DNA of 44,810 nt from an uncultured Capnocytophaga sp. (GTDB lineage: Bacteria > Bacteroidota > Bacteroidia > Flavobacteriales > Flavobacteriaceae). Both the position numbers and the translations under genes were made by a program. This document shows positions 19,177 through 28,299 of this stretch, in pieces; position 1 is the stretch's first letter; the number at the start of each line of letters is the position of its first letter. The stretch spans positions 1 to 44,810 of the forward strand of contig NZ_CALHGG010000159.1 of the NCBI RefSeq assembly GCF_938029845.1, in the 5' to 3' direction. The notes below the pieces were generated by a model. The model searched no databases, was not told the DNA's origin, and saw only the letters and a list, made by a program, of their open reading frames with translations.

Positions 19177-20511
19177 TTACATTCTTGGCATGGATTGCAT
19201 CATGCGCATCATTTGTTTGGCACCGCCGCTTTGCATCATCTTCATCATTTTGCTCATTTGATCAAACTGTTTCAGAAGCTGATTAACTTCAGCGATGTTG
19301 CGACCACTTCCTTTGGCAATACGATTCTTGCGAGAGGTATTGATGATAGAAGGGTTACTACGTTCGGCAGGGGTCATAGAGTAAATAATGGCTTCTATAT
19401 ATTTGAAAGCATCATCACTGATATCTAAATCCTTTACAGCCTTGCCTACTCCAGGGAGCATACCCAATAGGTCTTTCATGTTCCCCATTTTCTTGATTTG
19501 TTGTATCTGGGAGAGGAAGTCGTCAAAACCGAATTGGTTCTTGGCTATTTTCTTTTGTAACTTACGAGCTTGTTCTTCGTCAAATTGCTCTTGAGCACGT
19601 TCTACAAGGGAAACCACATCCCCCATACCCAAGATACGATCGGCCATACGAGCAGGATAGAATACATCTATTGCATCCATTTTCTCCCCTGTACCTACGA
19701 ACTTGATAGGCTTATTTACAACCGACTTGATAGAGATAGCAGCTCCCCCACGGGTATCCCCATCCAATTTGGTAAGGATTACCCCGTCAAAATTCAAGAT
19801 ATCATTGAAGGCCTTGGCAGTATTTACTGCATCTTGCCCTGTCATAGCATCTACAACAAAGAGGGTCTCTTGGGGAGTAACCGCCTTATGAATATTGGCG
19901 ATTTCCTTCATCATCTGCTCATCCACAGCCAAGCGACCAGCGGTATCTATAATAACCACATTCAGCCCATTACTTTTGGCATAGGCGATTCCTTTTTGAG
20001 CAATATCTACGGGATTGTTATTTTCTTTTTCGGAAAATACAGGTACTCCTATCTGATCACCTACAATATGTAGCTGATCAATCGCTGCTGGACGATATAC
20101 ATCGCAGGCTACCAATAGAGGTTTTTTATTCTTCTTGGTTTTGAGGAAGTTGGCCAATTTTCCTGAGAAGGTTGTTTTACCAGACCCCTGTAATCCCGAC
20201 ATGAGTATTACCGAAGGGTTACCGCTGAGATTGACTCCTGTGGCATCACCTCCCATAAGTTCAGTAAGCTCATCTCGGACAATCTTAACCATGAGCTGGC
20301 CTGGTTGTAGGGTAGTGAGTACATTGGCACCCAAAGCTTTGGCTTTTACCTTTGCGGTAAAGTCCTTGGCAATAGCATAGTTCACGTCCGCATCCAAGAG
20401 TGCACGGCGCACTTCCTTAAGTGTTTCAGCTACGTTAATTTCGGTAATCTGTCCGTGCCCTTTGAGTACATGTAAGGCCTTCTCTAATTTATCACTTAAA
20501 TTATCAAACAT
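19177..20511 (-). CDS. ffh: signal recognition particle protein
   Basis: GTPase of the bacterial signal recognition particle, which binds 4.5S RNA and brings ribosomes making membrane proteins to FtsY. The 444-residue protein has the N domain (about 1-90), the G domain with GLQGSGKTT, DTAGRLAVDE and TKLDGDTRGG, and a C-terminal M domain rich in methionine that binds signal peptides (the last 40 residues contain many Met, ending in MRMMQSMPRM). The 4.5S RNA gene was not found in the window. A repeat hairpin lies just upstream and could hold the leader. Confidence 0.97.
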   Translation of the reverse strand: MFDNLSDKLEKALHVLKGHGQITEINVAETLKEVRRALLDADVNYAIAKDFTAKVKAKALGANVLTTLQPGQLMVKIVRDELTELMGGDATGVNLSGNPSVILMSGLQGSGKTTFSGKLANFLKTKKNKKPLLVACDVYRPAAIDQLHIVGDQIGVPVFSEKENNNPVDIAQKGIAYAKSNGLNVVIIDTAGRLAVDEQMMKEIANIHKAVTPQETLFVVDAMTGQDAVNTAKAFNDILNFDGVILTKLDGDTRGGAAISIKSVVNKPIKFVGTGEKMDAIDVFYPARMADRILGMGDVVSLVERAQEQFDEEQARKLQKKIAKNQFGFDDFLSQIQQIKKMGNMKDLLGMLPGVGKAVKDLDISDDAFKYIEAIIYSMTPAERSNPSIINTSRKNRIAKGSGRNIAEVNQLLKQFDQMSKMMKMMQSGGAKQMMRMMQSMPRM

Positions 20512-20529
20512 GTTATTAGTTGTTAGTTA

Positions 20530-20575
20530 TTAGTGGCTAGTGGTTAGTCTCTGACAACTAATCACTAACCACTAA
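20530..20575. repeat. inverted repeat, TTAGTGG type
   Basis: Arm 20530-20548 pairs with 20557-20575 over 19 positions with two mismatches and an 8-base loop. It lies between the coiled-coil protein gene and ffh, both on the minus strand, and belongs to the same GTTAGT/ACTAAC word family as other gaps. Confidence 0.55.
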
Positions 20576-20583
20576 CTACTGAA

Positions 20584-20880
20584 TTAGAATAAATTCTTTA
20601 AGGTGTCAATACCCTTTTGGATACCTTCAGAGAGGTTACCAGAAGCAATATCATTGAAAGCTTTCTTAGCATCTTCCCACTTGTCATCAGAAACATTTTT
20701 CAAGGCTTCGAATTTTTCAGTAAGAGATGATTTGTCAGCTAATAGTTTGTTGATTTCTTCTTGAGCTTTCTCTTTGAGGTCTCCTGTTTGAAGGCCTAAA
20801 GCTTCAGTTAAGGAATTGATTTTCTCAGTCAAAGCACTGATTTTGTCTTGTGCTTCTTTAAGGAATTGTTCTTTGTCCAT
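20584..20880 (-). CDS. small coiled-coil protein, unknown
   Basis: A 98-residue, highly charged helical protein with no signal peptide. Most of the chain is one amphipathic coiled coil with heptad-like spacing of Leu and Ile between Lys and Glu (DKISALTEKINSLTEALG, KEEIN-like stretches), then a terminal part DKWEDAKKAFNDIAS. It resembles apolipoprotein-like or YtxH-type helical bundles but I do not recognise a specific family. It has a -7 box upstream and so is probably its own unit. Confidence 0.6.
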   Translation of the reverse strand: MDKEQFLKEAQDKISALTEKINSLTEALGLQTGDLKEKAQEEINKLLADKSSLTEKFEALKNVSDDKWEDAKKAFNDIASGNLSEGIQKGIDTLKNLF

Positions 20881-20908
20881 AATCTAATCTTTTGATTTTT
20901 TAATTCTG

Positions 20909-20916
20909 CAAAAATA
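20909..20916 (-). promoter_or_regulatory. -7 box for the coiled-coil protein gene
   Basis: TATTTTTG on the minus strand matches TAnnTTTG and lies 29 bases before the start codon at 20880. Confidence 0.5.
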
Positions 20917-21025
20917 CAAATTTAATTGTTAATGATTAATGATTAATGGTTAATTGTTAATCACTAATTGTTAATTGTACTTTTGTGATGGTAAATGGTT
21001 CTTTTACATGGGTAAAATTACCTCT

Positions 21026-23509
21026 TTACATGGGCGAATTGCCATTCGCCCCTACTTTATCTTCAAAGGTGAAAGTCTTAGGGTTCTTTACAGCTTCTTG
21101 GGTTACAGCAAGCTTGAGTACATCCTCCATTTCGGTAACATAGTGGAAGGTGAGACCTTGTAGGTATTCTTGCTTTATTTCGTCAATGTCTTTTTCATTG
21201 TCTTTGCACAGAATAATCTCCTTGATACCTGCTCGCTTGGCGGCGAGTATCTTTTCTTTGATACCACCCACAGGAAGCACCTTTCCTCTTAGCGTAATCT
21301 CACCTGTCATAGCCAGATTTTTCTTCACTCTTCTTTGAGTAAGTACTGAAAAGAGAGAAGTAAGTAGGGCAATACCTGCACTTGGTCCATCCTTAGGAGT
21401 GGCACCTTCGGGGATATGGATATGGATTTTGTATTGGTCAAAAATACGTGTATCTAACCCAAATTGCTCGGCATGTGCCTTGATATATTCCAAGGCAATG
21501 GTAGCTGATTCCTTCATTACGGTACCTATATTTCCTGTGATAGAAAGGCCACCGCTGCCCTTGGAAAAGGCAGATTCTATAAAGAGAATATCTCCCCCTA
21601 CACTTGTCCAAGCCAGTCCTGTTACAACCCCTGCCACTTCATTATTCTCATACTTATCTCGCTCGGTGGGAATACCTAATATTTTTCGGATATCCTCCAA
21701 GGATATCTTTGGATTATATTCCTCATTCATAGCTATAGCACGAGCTATATAGCGTACTATTTTAGCGATTTGCTTTTCTAAGTTTCTTACCCCTGACTCG
21801 CGTGTATAGCCTTCTATGATACGTTCTATTTCTTTTTTGCCTAGCTGGATTTGTTTGTGCTCCATACCATGCTCTTTGAGTACCTTAGGCAAAAGAAAAT
21901 GACGGGCTATCTCTACCTTCTCCTCAATGGTATAACCAGAGATATTGATAATCTCCATCCTATCCTTTAGGGCTGGCTGTATAGTGCTTAGGTCATTGGC
22001 TGTAGCGATGAACATCACCTTAGAAAGGTCATAGCCTATCTCAAGAAAATTGTCATAGAACTCATTATTCTGCTCAGGGTCAAGTACCTCCAGCATAGCT
22101 GAAGAGGGGTCACCTCCGTAGCCTTGGCTGAGTTTGTCCAATTCGTCCAAGACGAAAACAGGGTTGGAAGTACCTGCTTTTTTGATCAGTTGTAGGATAC
22201 GCCCAGGCATAGCCCCTATGTAAGTCTTACGGTGTCCACGTATCTCTGCCTCATCGCGCAGGCCACCAAGAGCCATACGCACATATTCACGTCCTAAGGC
22301 CTTGGCTATGGAACGCCCTAAGGAAGTCTTTCCTACCCCTGGAGGACCATAGAGGCAGAGGATAGGCGATTTCATATCATTGCGTAATTTCAATACAGCT
22401 AAGTATTCTATGATACGTCGTTTGACATCTTCCAAGCCATAATGGTCTTTGTCTAATATTTTCTGTGCTCGCTTGAGGTCAAATTTGTCTTTGGAATACA
22501 CATTCCAAGGGAGATCCAAGAGCAAGTCTATATAGTTACGCTGTATAGCATAGTCAGGCATTTGAGGATTAAGTCGCTGGAGCTTAGCTAGTTCCTTGTC
22601 AAAGTGCTTTTGAATTTTCTCATTCCATTGCTTGGTTTTGGCTTGCTCTTTGAATTTTTCTATATCCGCCTCGAAGGACTCATTGCCCAATTCTTTCTGG
22701 ATAGTTTGTATCTGTTGGTGTAGGAAATAATCACGCTGTTGCTTGTCAAAGTCCATGTGGACTTTGTTCTGTATTTCCTTTCTTAAGGTAGCTTTTTGAA
22801 GCTCTACCCCAAAATACTTGATAATAGCCCAAGCGCGGGTAACCAAGCTGTTTTGCTCCAATATATCCTGCTTTTCACTTACAGATAAGGGAGAAGTGGA
22901 GGCTACATAGTTGATCAGAAAGAAGTCATTATCTATGTTTTGCAACACGAAAGGCACTTCAAGTCCGCCTGTGGAAGTCTCCTTGGCTAGTCTTAGGGAG
23001 ATATCCCTTACTACTTCCATAGTGGCAGAAAACTCTTCATCCTGCTCTTCAGGGAGTAGTTCGGGGCTTTCCTGTATCTTGGCCTTAAAATAGGGTTGTT
23101 CTTCTACAAATTCAGTAATCTGGAAGCGACGTGTTCCCTGTACTAGGACACTGATACTCCCATCAGGAATCTTGAGTATTTTGATGATACGTGCTACCAC
23201 TCCTATACTGTAAAAGTCTTCCTTGCTAGGAGCATCGTTGTCGTTTCGCTGGCTCACCACTCCTATTAAGCGTTCTTTTTTAGCATCATTGATAAGTTCC
23301 AAAGAAGCCTCTCGCTTGATAGAAATAGGCATAATCACCCCAGGGAAGAGTACAGTATTCTTCAGGGGGAGTATAGGGAGCACTTCAGGAAGTGGGGCAT
23401 CAGTATGCTCTTCCTCCATCTCCTCTTCGTCTCGCTGATGAGGGATAGCTATAATTTTTGCATCTTCAAGATGGTCTTCAAAAAGACTGTCAAAATTTCC
23501 TATTTTCAT
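21026..23509 (-). CDS. lon: ATP-dependent protease Lon
   Basis: Cytosolic AAA+ serine protease that degrades damaged and short-lived regulatory proteins. The 827-residue protein has the N-terminal substrate domain (about 40-240), a coiled-coil linker, the AAA+ module with Walker [10 protein letters not shown] and sensor regions, and the proteolytic domain with the catalytic pair Ser710 (PKDGPSAG) and Lys751 (GGIKEK). The N-terminus carries an extra acidic run ([11 protein letters not shown]) before the domain. Length fits bacterial Lon A. The 3' end abuts a run of short repeats. An AT-rich gap of about 200 bases separates it from prfC. Confidence 0.97.
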   Translation of the reverse strand: MKIGNFDSLFEDHLEDAKIIAIPHQRDEEEMEEEHTDAPLPEVLPILPLKNTVLFPGVIMPISIKREASLELINDAKKERLIGVVSQRNDNDAPSKEDFYSIGVVARIIKILKIPDGSISVLVQGTRRFQITEFVEEQPYFKAKIQESPELLPEEQDEEFSATMEVVRDISLRLAKETSTGGLEVPFVLQNIDNDFFLINYVASTSPLSVSEKQDILEQNSLVTRAWAIIKYFGVELQKATLRKEIQNKVHMDFDKQQRDYFLHQQIQTIQKELGNESFEADIEKFKEQAKTKQWNEKIQKHFDKELAKLQRLNPQMPDYAIQRNYIDLLLDLPWNVYSKDKFDLKRAQKILDKDHYGLEDVKRRIIEYLAVLKLRNDMKSPILCLYGPPGVGKTSLGRSIAKALGREYVRMALGGLRDEAEIRGHRKTYIGAMPGRILQLIKKAGTSNPVFVLDELDKLSQGYGGDPSSAMLEVLDPEQNNEFYDNFLEIGYDLSKVMFIATANDLSTIQPALKDRMEIINISGYTIEEKVEIARHFLLPKVLKEHGMEHKQIQLGKKEIERIIEGYTRESGVRNLEKQIAKIVRYIARAIAMNEEYNPKISLEDIRKILGIPTERDKYENNEVAGVVTGLAWTSVGGDILFIESAFSKGSGGLSITGNIGTVMKESATIALEYIKAHAEQFGLDTRIFDQYKIHIHIPEGATPKDGPSAGIALLTSLFSVLTQRRVKKNLAMTGEITLRGKVLPVGGIKEKILAAKRAGIKEIILCKDNEKDIDEIKQEYLQGLTFHYVTEMEDVLKLAVTQEAVKNPKTFTFEDKVGANGNSPM

Positions 23510-23705
23510 GAAATTTTCTCGCTAATATATGTAATATTGTCAGCATTTCCTTTTTGCTTCTCTGATAGAGTAAAAAAGAAAATTACAAACTACTGATAAA
23601 CAGCATAGTATAATATATGCTGCAAACTGACCTATATAGTAAGCAATTAATATGCCAAAAATAATCAGAATGGAAAGGCTCCCTCTGTCGAAGTTAATCC
23701 TCCTC

Positions 23706-25301
23706 TTAGTTTAAGAATTCTGAAGTGAAATGTAGTTTTAGCTGTGGATATTTCTGCTTGACCATCTCTATAGAGAAGGCCGAGTCAGCCAGAAAGACTA
23801 ATTGCCCTTGCTTGTCACGTGCTAAGAATTTTTGTTTTACACGTAAAAAATCTAAGTAATCAGGATCTTTAGGGTTTTCAGGTGCTTCTACCCAACATGC
23901 TTTGTAGATAGGGAAGTTCTCATAACTACACTTAGCACCATATTCGTGTTCTAATCGATATTGGATTACCTCATATTGGAGAGCACCCACAGTACCGATA
24001 ACCTTTCGTCCGTTGAAATCCAAAGTAAAGAGCTGGGCGACCCCTTCGTCCATAAGTTGGTCTATACCTTTCTCTAACTGCTTGGACTTAAGAGGGTCGG
24101 CATTGTTGATATAGCGGAAGTGTTCAGGGGAGAAGCTAGGTATCCCTCTGAAATGGAGAACTTCTCCTTCGGTGAGAGTGTCTCCTATCTTGAAGTTACC
24201 TGTATCATGCAAACCGACAATATCACCTGCGTAGGAGATATCCACTACTTCTTTTTTCTCGGCAAAGAAGGCATTTGGGCTAGAGAACTTGAGTTTCTTA
24301 CCCAAACGGGTATGCAAATAAGGTTTGTTACGTTCAAAACTTCCCGAAACGATTTTCACAAAAGCCAAGCGGTCGCGGTGATTGGGATCCATATTGGCAT
24401 GTATCTTGAAGACAAAACCTGTAAAGGTCTTTTCATTGGGCTGTACCAATCGTTCTTCACTGGCTTTGGGTAGGGGTGATGGGGCAATCTCAACAAAGCA
24501 GTCCAAGAGTTCCCTTACCCCGAAGTTGTTCAGAGCAGAGCCAAAGAAGACAGGCTGTTGCATGCCTTTGAGGTAGGCTTCACGGTCAAAGGCTGGATAT
24601 ACTTCATAGACAAGTTCTAAATCATTGCGTAAGGAAGTTGCCAATTTTGGGGAGATAAGCTGCTCTAATTCAGGACTATTGATGTCGCTAAAGGAAATAG
24701 TTTCTTCTATATTCTTACGACTATCGCCTGAGAAAAGGTTGATATTTTTCTCCCATATATTGTAAATACCCTTGAAGTCATACCCCATACCGATAGGAAA
24801 ACTCAAAGGAGTTACATGTAGCCCTAATTTCTGTTCTACCTCATCCAAGAGGTCAAAGGCATCTTTCCCTTCTCGGTCGAGCTTATTGATAAAGACAATC
24901 ATGGGAATATTGCGCATACGGCATACCTCTACGAGTTTTTCGGTTTGTTCCTCCACCCCTTTGGCTACGTCAATCACCACAATTACACTGTCCACGGCTG
25001 TAAGGGTACGGAAGGTATCTTCTGCAAAATCCTTGTGACCAGGCGTATCCAAGATGTTTATTTTGTGTTCCTTGTAATTGAAAGCTAGGACAGAGGTAGC
25101 AACAGAGATACCACGTTGGCGTTCTATCTCCATAAAGTCGGAGGTAGCTCCTTTCTTAATCTTGTTGGACTTCACTGCTCCTGCTTCCTGAATAGCTCCC
25201 CCAAAAAGGAGTAGCTTCTCAGTGAGAGTTGTTTTCCCCGCATCAGGGTGCGAGATAATGCCGAAAGTACGGCGCTTCTGTATTTCTGTTTCTAAAGACA
25301 C
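23706..25301 (-). CDS. prfC: peptide chain release factor 3
   Basis: GTPase that recycles release factors RF1 and RF2 from the ribosome after translation stops. The 531-residue protein has the GTP-binding motifs SHPDAGKTTLTEKLL (about 17-31), DTPGHKDF and NKLDREG, and the RF3-specific switch RQRGISV. The C-terminal beta-barrel domains follow, with GTVGALQYEVIQYRLEHEYG typical of the family. It is not adjacent to other translation factors. The start is the ATG at 25301, close after a repeat-rich gap. The 197-base gap after its stop, up to the lon start, is AT-rich with no recognised feature. Confidence 0.95.
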   Translation of the reverse strand: MSLETEIQKRRTFGIISHPDAGKTTLTEKLLLFGGAIQEAGAVKSNKIKKGATSDFMEIERQRGISVATSVLAFNYKEHKINILDTPGHKDFAEDTFRTLTAVDSVIVVIDVAKGVEEQTEKLVEVCRMRNIPMIVFINKLDREGKDAFDLLDEVEQKLGLHVTPLSFPIGMGYDFKGIYNIWEKNINLFSGDSRKNIEETISFSDINSPELEQLISPKLATSLRNDLELVYEVYPAFDREAYLKGMQQPVFFGSALNNFGVRELLDCFVEIAPSPLPKASEERLVQPNEKTFTGFVFKIHANMDPNHRDRLAFVKIVSGSFERNKPYLHTRLGKKLKFSSPNAFFAEKKEVVDISYAGDIVGLHDTGNFKIGDTLTEGEVLHFRGIPSFSPEHFRYINNADPLKSKQLEKGIDQLMDEGVAQLFTLDFNGRKVIGTVGALQYEVIQYRLEHEYGAKCSYENFPIYKACWVEAPENPKDPDYLDFLRVKQKFLARDKQGQLVFLADSAFSIEMVKQKYPQLKLHFTSEFLN

Positions 25302-25343
25302 TTTATTTAATTGTTAATTATCAATTGTTAATTGTTAATGACT

Positions 25344-25382
25344 ACTGCCTTCTGACCACTGTCCACTGCCTTCTGACCACTG
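25344..25382. repeat. 21-bp direct repeat pair
   Basis: ACTGCCTTCTGACCACTG occurs at 25344-25361 and 25365-25382, with a period of 21 bases, in the gap between the M3 peptidase and prfC genes. Short copies of TTGTTAATTG precede it at 25311-25335. Confidence 0.6.
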
Positions 25383-25383
25383 A

Positions 25384-27330
25384 CTACTGATCACTAAGCA
25401 TTAGTTTCATCATTTCTTGATAGTCCATGGTGTTACCCTTGGATAGGATGAGTAATCTGAAACGATCCCCATTCTTACGGCTAAGTCCTCCATGCTTTTC
25501 AAACCAATGATAGGTATCCTCGGCAAGAATCTCCGAATATTGGTAAGCATAGTAGCCTGCAGCATAACCACCTCCGAAGATATGGGAGAAGTATAAGGAG
25601 CGATAGCGCAGAGGAACTTCCTTGGGGAATCGCTTGGTAGCTGATACTTCAAAAGGAGCAACTTCTGTTATCTGGCTATCTGCTGCAAGGGTATGCCACT
25701 TCATATCTAAGTAAGCAGAGGCTAGAACTTCACAGAATCTATATCCATGGTTGAAGTCTCTGGAGTTCTTGATTTTCTCTATAAGAGCCTCACTAATCAT
25801 CTCTTGTGTTTGGTAATGGCGTGCATAGTGGGGGAGTACCTCCTCGTGTAGTGCCCAATACTCATTGAACTGCGAGGGAAATTCTACAAAGTCTCTTGCC
25901 ACAGCGGTTCCTGCAAGGGTAGCATATTGCTGTTCAGCAAAGAAAGCATGTAGCGCATGGCCAAACTCATGGAAGAGCGTTTCTACTTCACTGTAAGAGA
26001 GTAGGCAGGGAAGTGCCTTAGTGGGAGGGGTATAGTTACATACATTATAAATCACAGGCTTTTGTCCAAAGAGTTTGGATGGAGTTACAAGCTCGCTCAT
26101 CCAAGCACCACCACGCTTGCTCTCACGTGTATAGAAATCTCCATAGTAGAGTCCCAAAGGGCTACCATCTGCTTCAAAAAGTTCATAAACAACTACATCG
26201 GGGTGATATACAGGCAGGTCGGTACGTCTTTGGAAAGTAATTCCATAGAGGCAAGTGGCTGCATAGAAAACGCCTTTTTCCAGTACATTGAAGAGTTCAA
26301 AATAAGGTTTCAGCTCATTTTCGTCTAAGTCATATTGGCTTTTGCGCACCTTTTCGGTATAGTAGTCCCAGTTGTATGGGGCTATATCCTCTCGTTGGGC
26401 AATGGTCTTAAGGGTTTCAAGTTCCTTCTGTACCTTTTCTAAGGTAAGAGGAATCCATTTTTCAAAGAAGTCCATCACGGTCTCAGGTGTCTTGGCCACA
26501 CTCTTTTGCAAAGACCATTCAGCATAGTTTTTATAGCCCAATAGGATGGCTTTTTGCTGTCTCAAGGAGATAATTTTCAGAACAATAGGTTCTGTTGCGT
26601 AGGAGCCTTGGCTCGCCCTATGCCATGAATGCTCGAAGAGTTGGCGACGAGTATCTTCGTTTTCTAGCTGGGAGAGCAGAGGTTGTTGAGTGGTATTGGT
26701 AAGCGCAATTTTCCAACTGCCGTCGGGCTGCTTAAGGGCTTGTTTTTCTTGAGGAGAAAGTCCAGCAAGGGCTTCTTCTTGAGTAATGATAAGGGCGGCT
26801 TCCTTGCGTGCTTGTAGGGTATTGTAATTGAAGTCATTCTCCAAGGTAGCCAATTGGCTATTGAGTTGCTTGAGTGTTGCTTTCCCTTCTGGAGAAAGGT
26901 TCGCCCCACGAAGTACAAAGAGATCGTAATAATGTTCCAAGAGCTTGAGGGACTCTGCATCTAGGTTCAAAGAAATACGTGTTTGGTAGAGTGACTTTAT
27001 ACGTTCAAATAGCTTGTCATTGAGGTAGATACTATCCTCATGAGCCGCCAATAGGGGGAGTATTTCCTTTTCTGTTTGCTGGAGAGTCTCATTGGTATGT
27101 GCTCCTGCAAGAGCAAAGAAAAGGTTGCTTACCCTAAGGAGTGCCTCTCCGCTTTTCTCTAAGGCAAGGATAGTATTGGCAAAGCTCACAGGAGAGGAAT
27201 CTTCTGTTATAGTAGTGATGGCCACCTGTTGTTGTGACATCGCCTCAAGTAGTGCAGGGGCAAAATCCTCACTCTTTATTTGTGAGAAATCAGGCGCCTG
27301 ATGAGCAAGCGTACTCTTTTGTAATAACAT
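25384..27330 (-). CDS. M3-family metallopeptidase (oligopeptidase)
   Basis: Zinc oligopeptidase of the thimet/oligopeptidase A/Dcp type that breaks short peptides, probably in the cytosol because no signal peptide is seen. The 648-residue protein carries the zinc motif HEFGH at 454-458, with the third ligand in DFVEFPSQ (about Glu483). The usual C-terminal helical lobe follows, with HIFGGGYAAGYYAYQYSEI. It is slightly shorter than enterobacterial PrlC. The start used is the first ATG; a second Met at residue 31 is a weaker choice. Single-gene unit, with repeats at both ends. Confidence 0.9.
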   Translation of the reverse strand: MLLQKSTLAHQAPDFSQIKSEDFAPALLEAMSQQQVAITTITEDSSPVSFANTILALEKSGEALLRVSNLFFALAGAHTNETLQQTEKEILPLLAAHEDSIYLNDKLFERIKSLYQTRISLNLDAESLKLLEHYYDLFVLRGANLSPEGKATLKQLNSQLATLENDFNYNTLQARKEAALIITQEEALAGLSPQEKQALKQPDGSWKIALTNTTQQPLLSQLENEDTRRQLFEHSWHRASQGSYATEPIVLKIISLRQQKAILLGYKNYAEWSLQKSVAKTPETVMDFFEKWIPLTLEKVQKELETLKTIAQREDIAPYNWDYYTEKVRKSQYDLDENELKPYFELFNVLEKGVFYAATCLYGITFQRRTDLPVYHPDVVVYELFEADGSPLGLYYGDFYTRESKRGGAWMSELVTPSKLFGQKPVIYNVCNYTPPTKALPCLLSYSEVETLFHEFGHALHAFFAEQQYATLAGTAVARDFVEFPSQFNEYWALHEEVLPHYARHYQTQEMISEALIEKIKNSRDFNHGYRFCEVLASAYLDMKWHTLAADSQITEVAPFEVSATKRFPKEVPLRYRSLYFSHIFGGGYAAGYYAYQYSEILAEDTYHWFEKHGGLSRKNGDRFRLLILSKGNTMDYQEMMKLMLSDQ

Positions 27331-27367
27331 AGTGTTCAGTTGTTAGTGTTTAGTGATTAGTTGTTAG

Positions 27368-27480
27368 TAGCAAATTATCACATTATCTCATTGGCAAATT
27401 ATCACATTGTCTCATTGACACATTGTCTCATTGACACATTGGCAAATTGTCAAATTATCTCATTGACACATTGGCAAATT
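27368..27480. repeat. degenerate short tandem repeat upstream of a promoter
   Basis: Repeated words CATTGACACATTG, TCTCATTG and GGCAAATT alternate over about 110 bases with units near 12-24 bases. The run reads in frame without a stop into the following gene but has no coding character, and the -7 box lies after it. It is best seen as a non-coding repeat in the divergent gap. Confidence 0.6.
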
Positions 27481-27493
27481 AGTTGTATCTTTG
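27463..27493 (+). promoter_or_regulatory. promoter for the glycosyltransferase gene
   Basis: The -7 box TATCTTTG (27486-27493) follows a TTG at 27463-27465 with a 20-base spacer. The start codon at 27511 lies 18 bases after the box, so the leader is very short. The promoter position excludes a longer upstream start at 27361. Confidence 0.7.
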
Positions 27494-27510
27494 CGCTTTA
27501 TTTAGAAAAA

Positions 27511-28263
27511 ATGAATACTGCTTTAGTAGAGACATTTTCCGATAGCTTAGTTATTATCCCTACCTATAATGAGATAGAGAATATAGAGAGCATCATACGA
27601 GTAACCCTCTTGCAGGCGCATCATTTTGATGTACTCATAGTAGATGATAATTCTCCTGATGGTACAGCACAAAGAGTCAAGCAATTACAACAAGAGTTCC
27701 CTGACAGATTGTTTCTTGCTGAGCGTACAGAGAAAACAGGACTTGGTACTGCCTATATACATGGATTTCTCTGGGGGCTTAGGAGTGAAAAGAGGTACAG
27801 CTATTTCTTTGAAATGGATGCCGACTTTTCTCACAATCCTTCTGACCTCATACGCCTATACAGAACTTGTAAGGAGCAACATGCCGATATGGCTATTGGC
27901 TCTCGCTATGTCAAGGGGGTCAATGTAGTCAATTGGCCACTTAGGCGTATTTTGCTTTCCTATGGTGCTTCTTTCTATGTAAAACTCATTACGGGAATGA
28001 GGGTACAAGATCCCACAGCAGGCTTTATCTGTTATCGGCGAAAGGTCTTAGAGAGTATCGACTTTGACAAGATAAAATTCGTAGGCTATGCCTTCCAAAT
28101 AGAGATGAAATACAAAGCCTACGTAAAGAAATTTCGCCTTTCAGAGGTCTCTATCGTCTTCACCGACCGCGTACGAGGCAAATCCAAAATGAACACCTCC
28201 ATTATCCGTGAGGCCATCTTTGGGGTCATCGCTATGCGAGTGAGACAGCTTTTTAGTTCTTAG
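27511..28263 (+). CDS. polyprenol monophosphomannose synthase-like glycosyltransferase
   Basis: GT2-family enzyme resembling Dpm1, expected to move a sugar (mannose or similar) from a nucleotide donor onto a polyprenyl phosphate at the cytosolic face of the inner membrane. The 250-residue product has the N-terminal Rossmann-like motif VIIPTYNEIENI, the DDNSPDGT metal/donor site, and the acceptor region with EMDADFSHNP. There is no C-terminal membrane segment, as in the short Dpm1 form. I chose the ATG at 27511, since the upstream extension is a repeat. The stop overlaps a 10-bp inverted repeat. Confidence 0.9.
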   Translation: MNTALVETFSDSLVIIPTYNEIENIESIIRVTLLQAHHFDVLIVDDNSPDGTAQRVKQLQQEFPDRLFLAERTEKTGLGTAYIHGFLWGLRSEKRYSYFFEMDADFSHNPSDLIRLYRTCKEQHADMAIGSRYVKGVNVVNWPLRRILLSYGASFYVKLITGMRVQDPTAGFICYRRKVLESIDFDKIKFVGYAFQIEMKYKAYVKKFRLSEVSIVFTDRVRGKSKMNTSIIREAIFGVIAMRVRQLFSS

Positions 28264-28290
28264 CAACTAGCAACTAATCACTAAGAACTA
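28254..28290. terminator. inverted repeat at the glycosyltransferase stop
   Basis: TAGTTCTTAG (28254-28263, including the stop codon) pairs perfectly with CTAAGAACTA (28281-28290); the 17-base loop carries the words CAACTAATCACT also seen in other repeats. No T-run follows, so termination is only possible. Confidence 0.4.
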
Positions 28291-28299
28291 GCCACTACG

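Noticed and set aside
23510..23705. tRNA or small RNA gene in the gap between lon and prfC
   Set aside because: The gap is AT-rich; no cloverleaf, conserved tRNA T-loop or strong hairpin was seen.
27368..27480. CRISPR array
   Set aside because: The repeats are short, degenerate and adjacent, without constant-length unique spacers, and no cas gene is near.
27361..27510. In-frame upstream extension of the glycosyltransferase gene by 50 residues
   Set aside because: The extension is made of a non-coding repeat, and the -7 box lies at 27486-27493, downstream of that start. The Met at 27511 gives the usual GT2 N-terminus.
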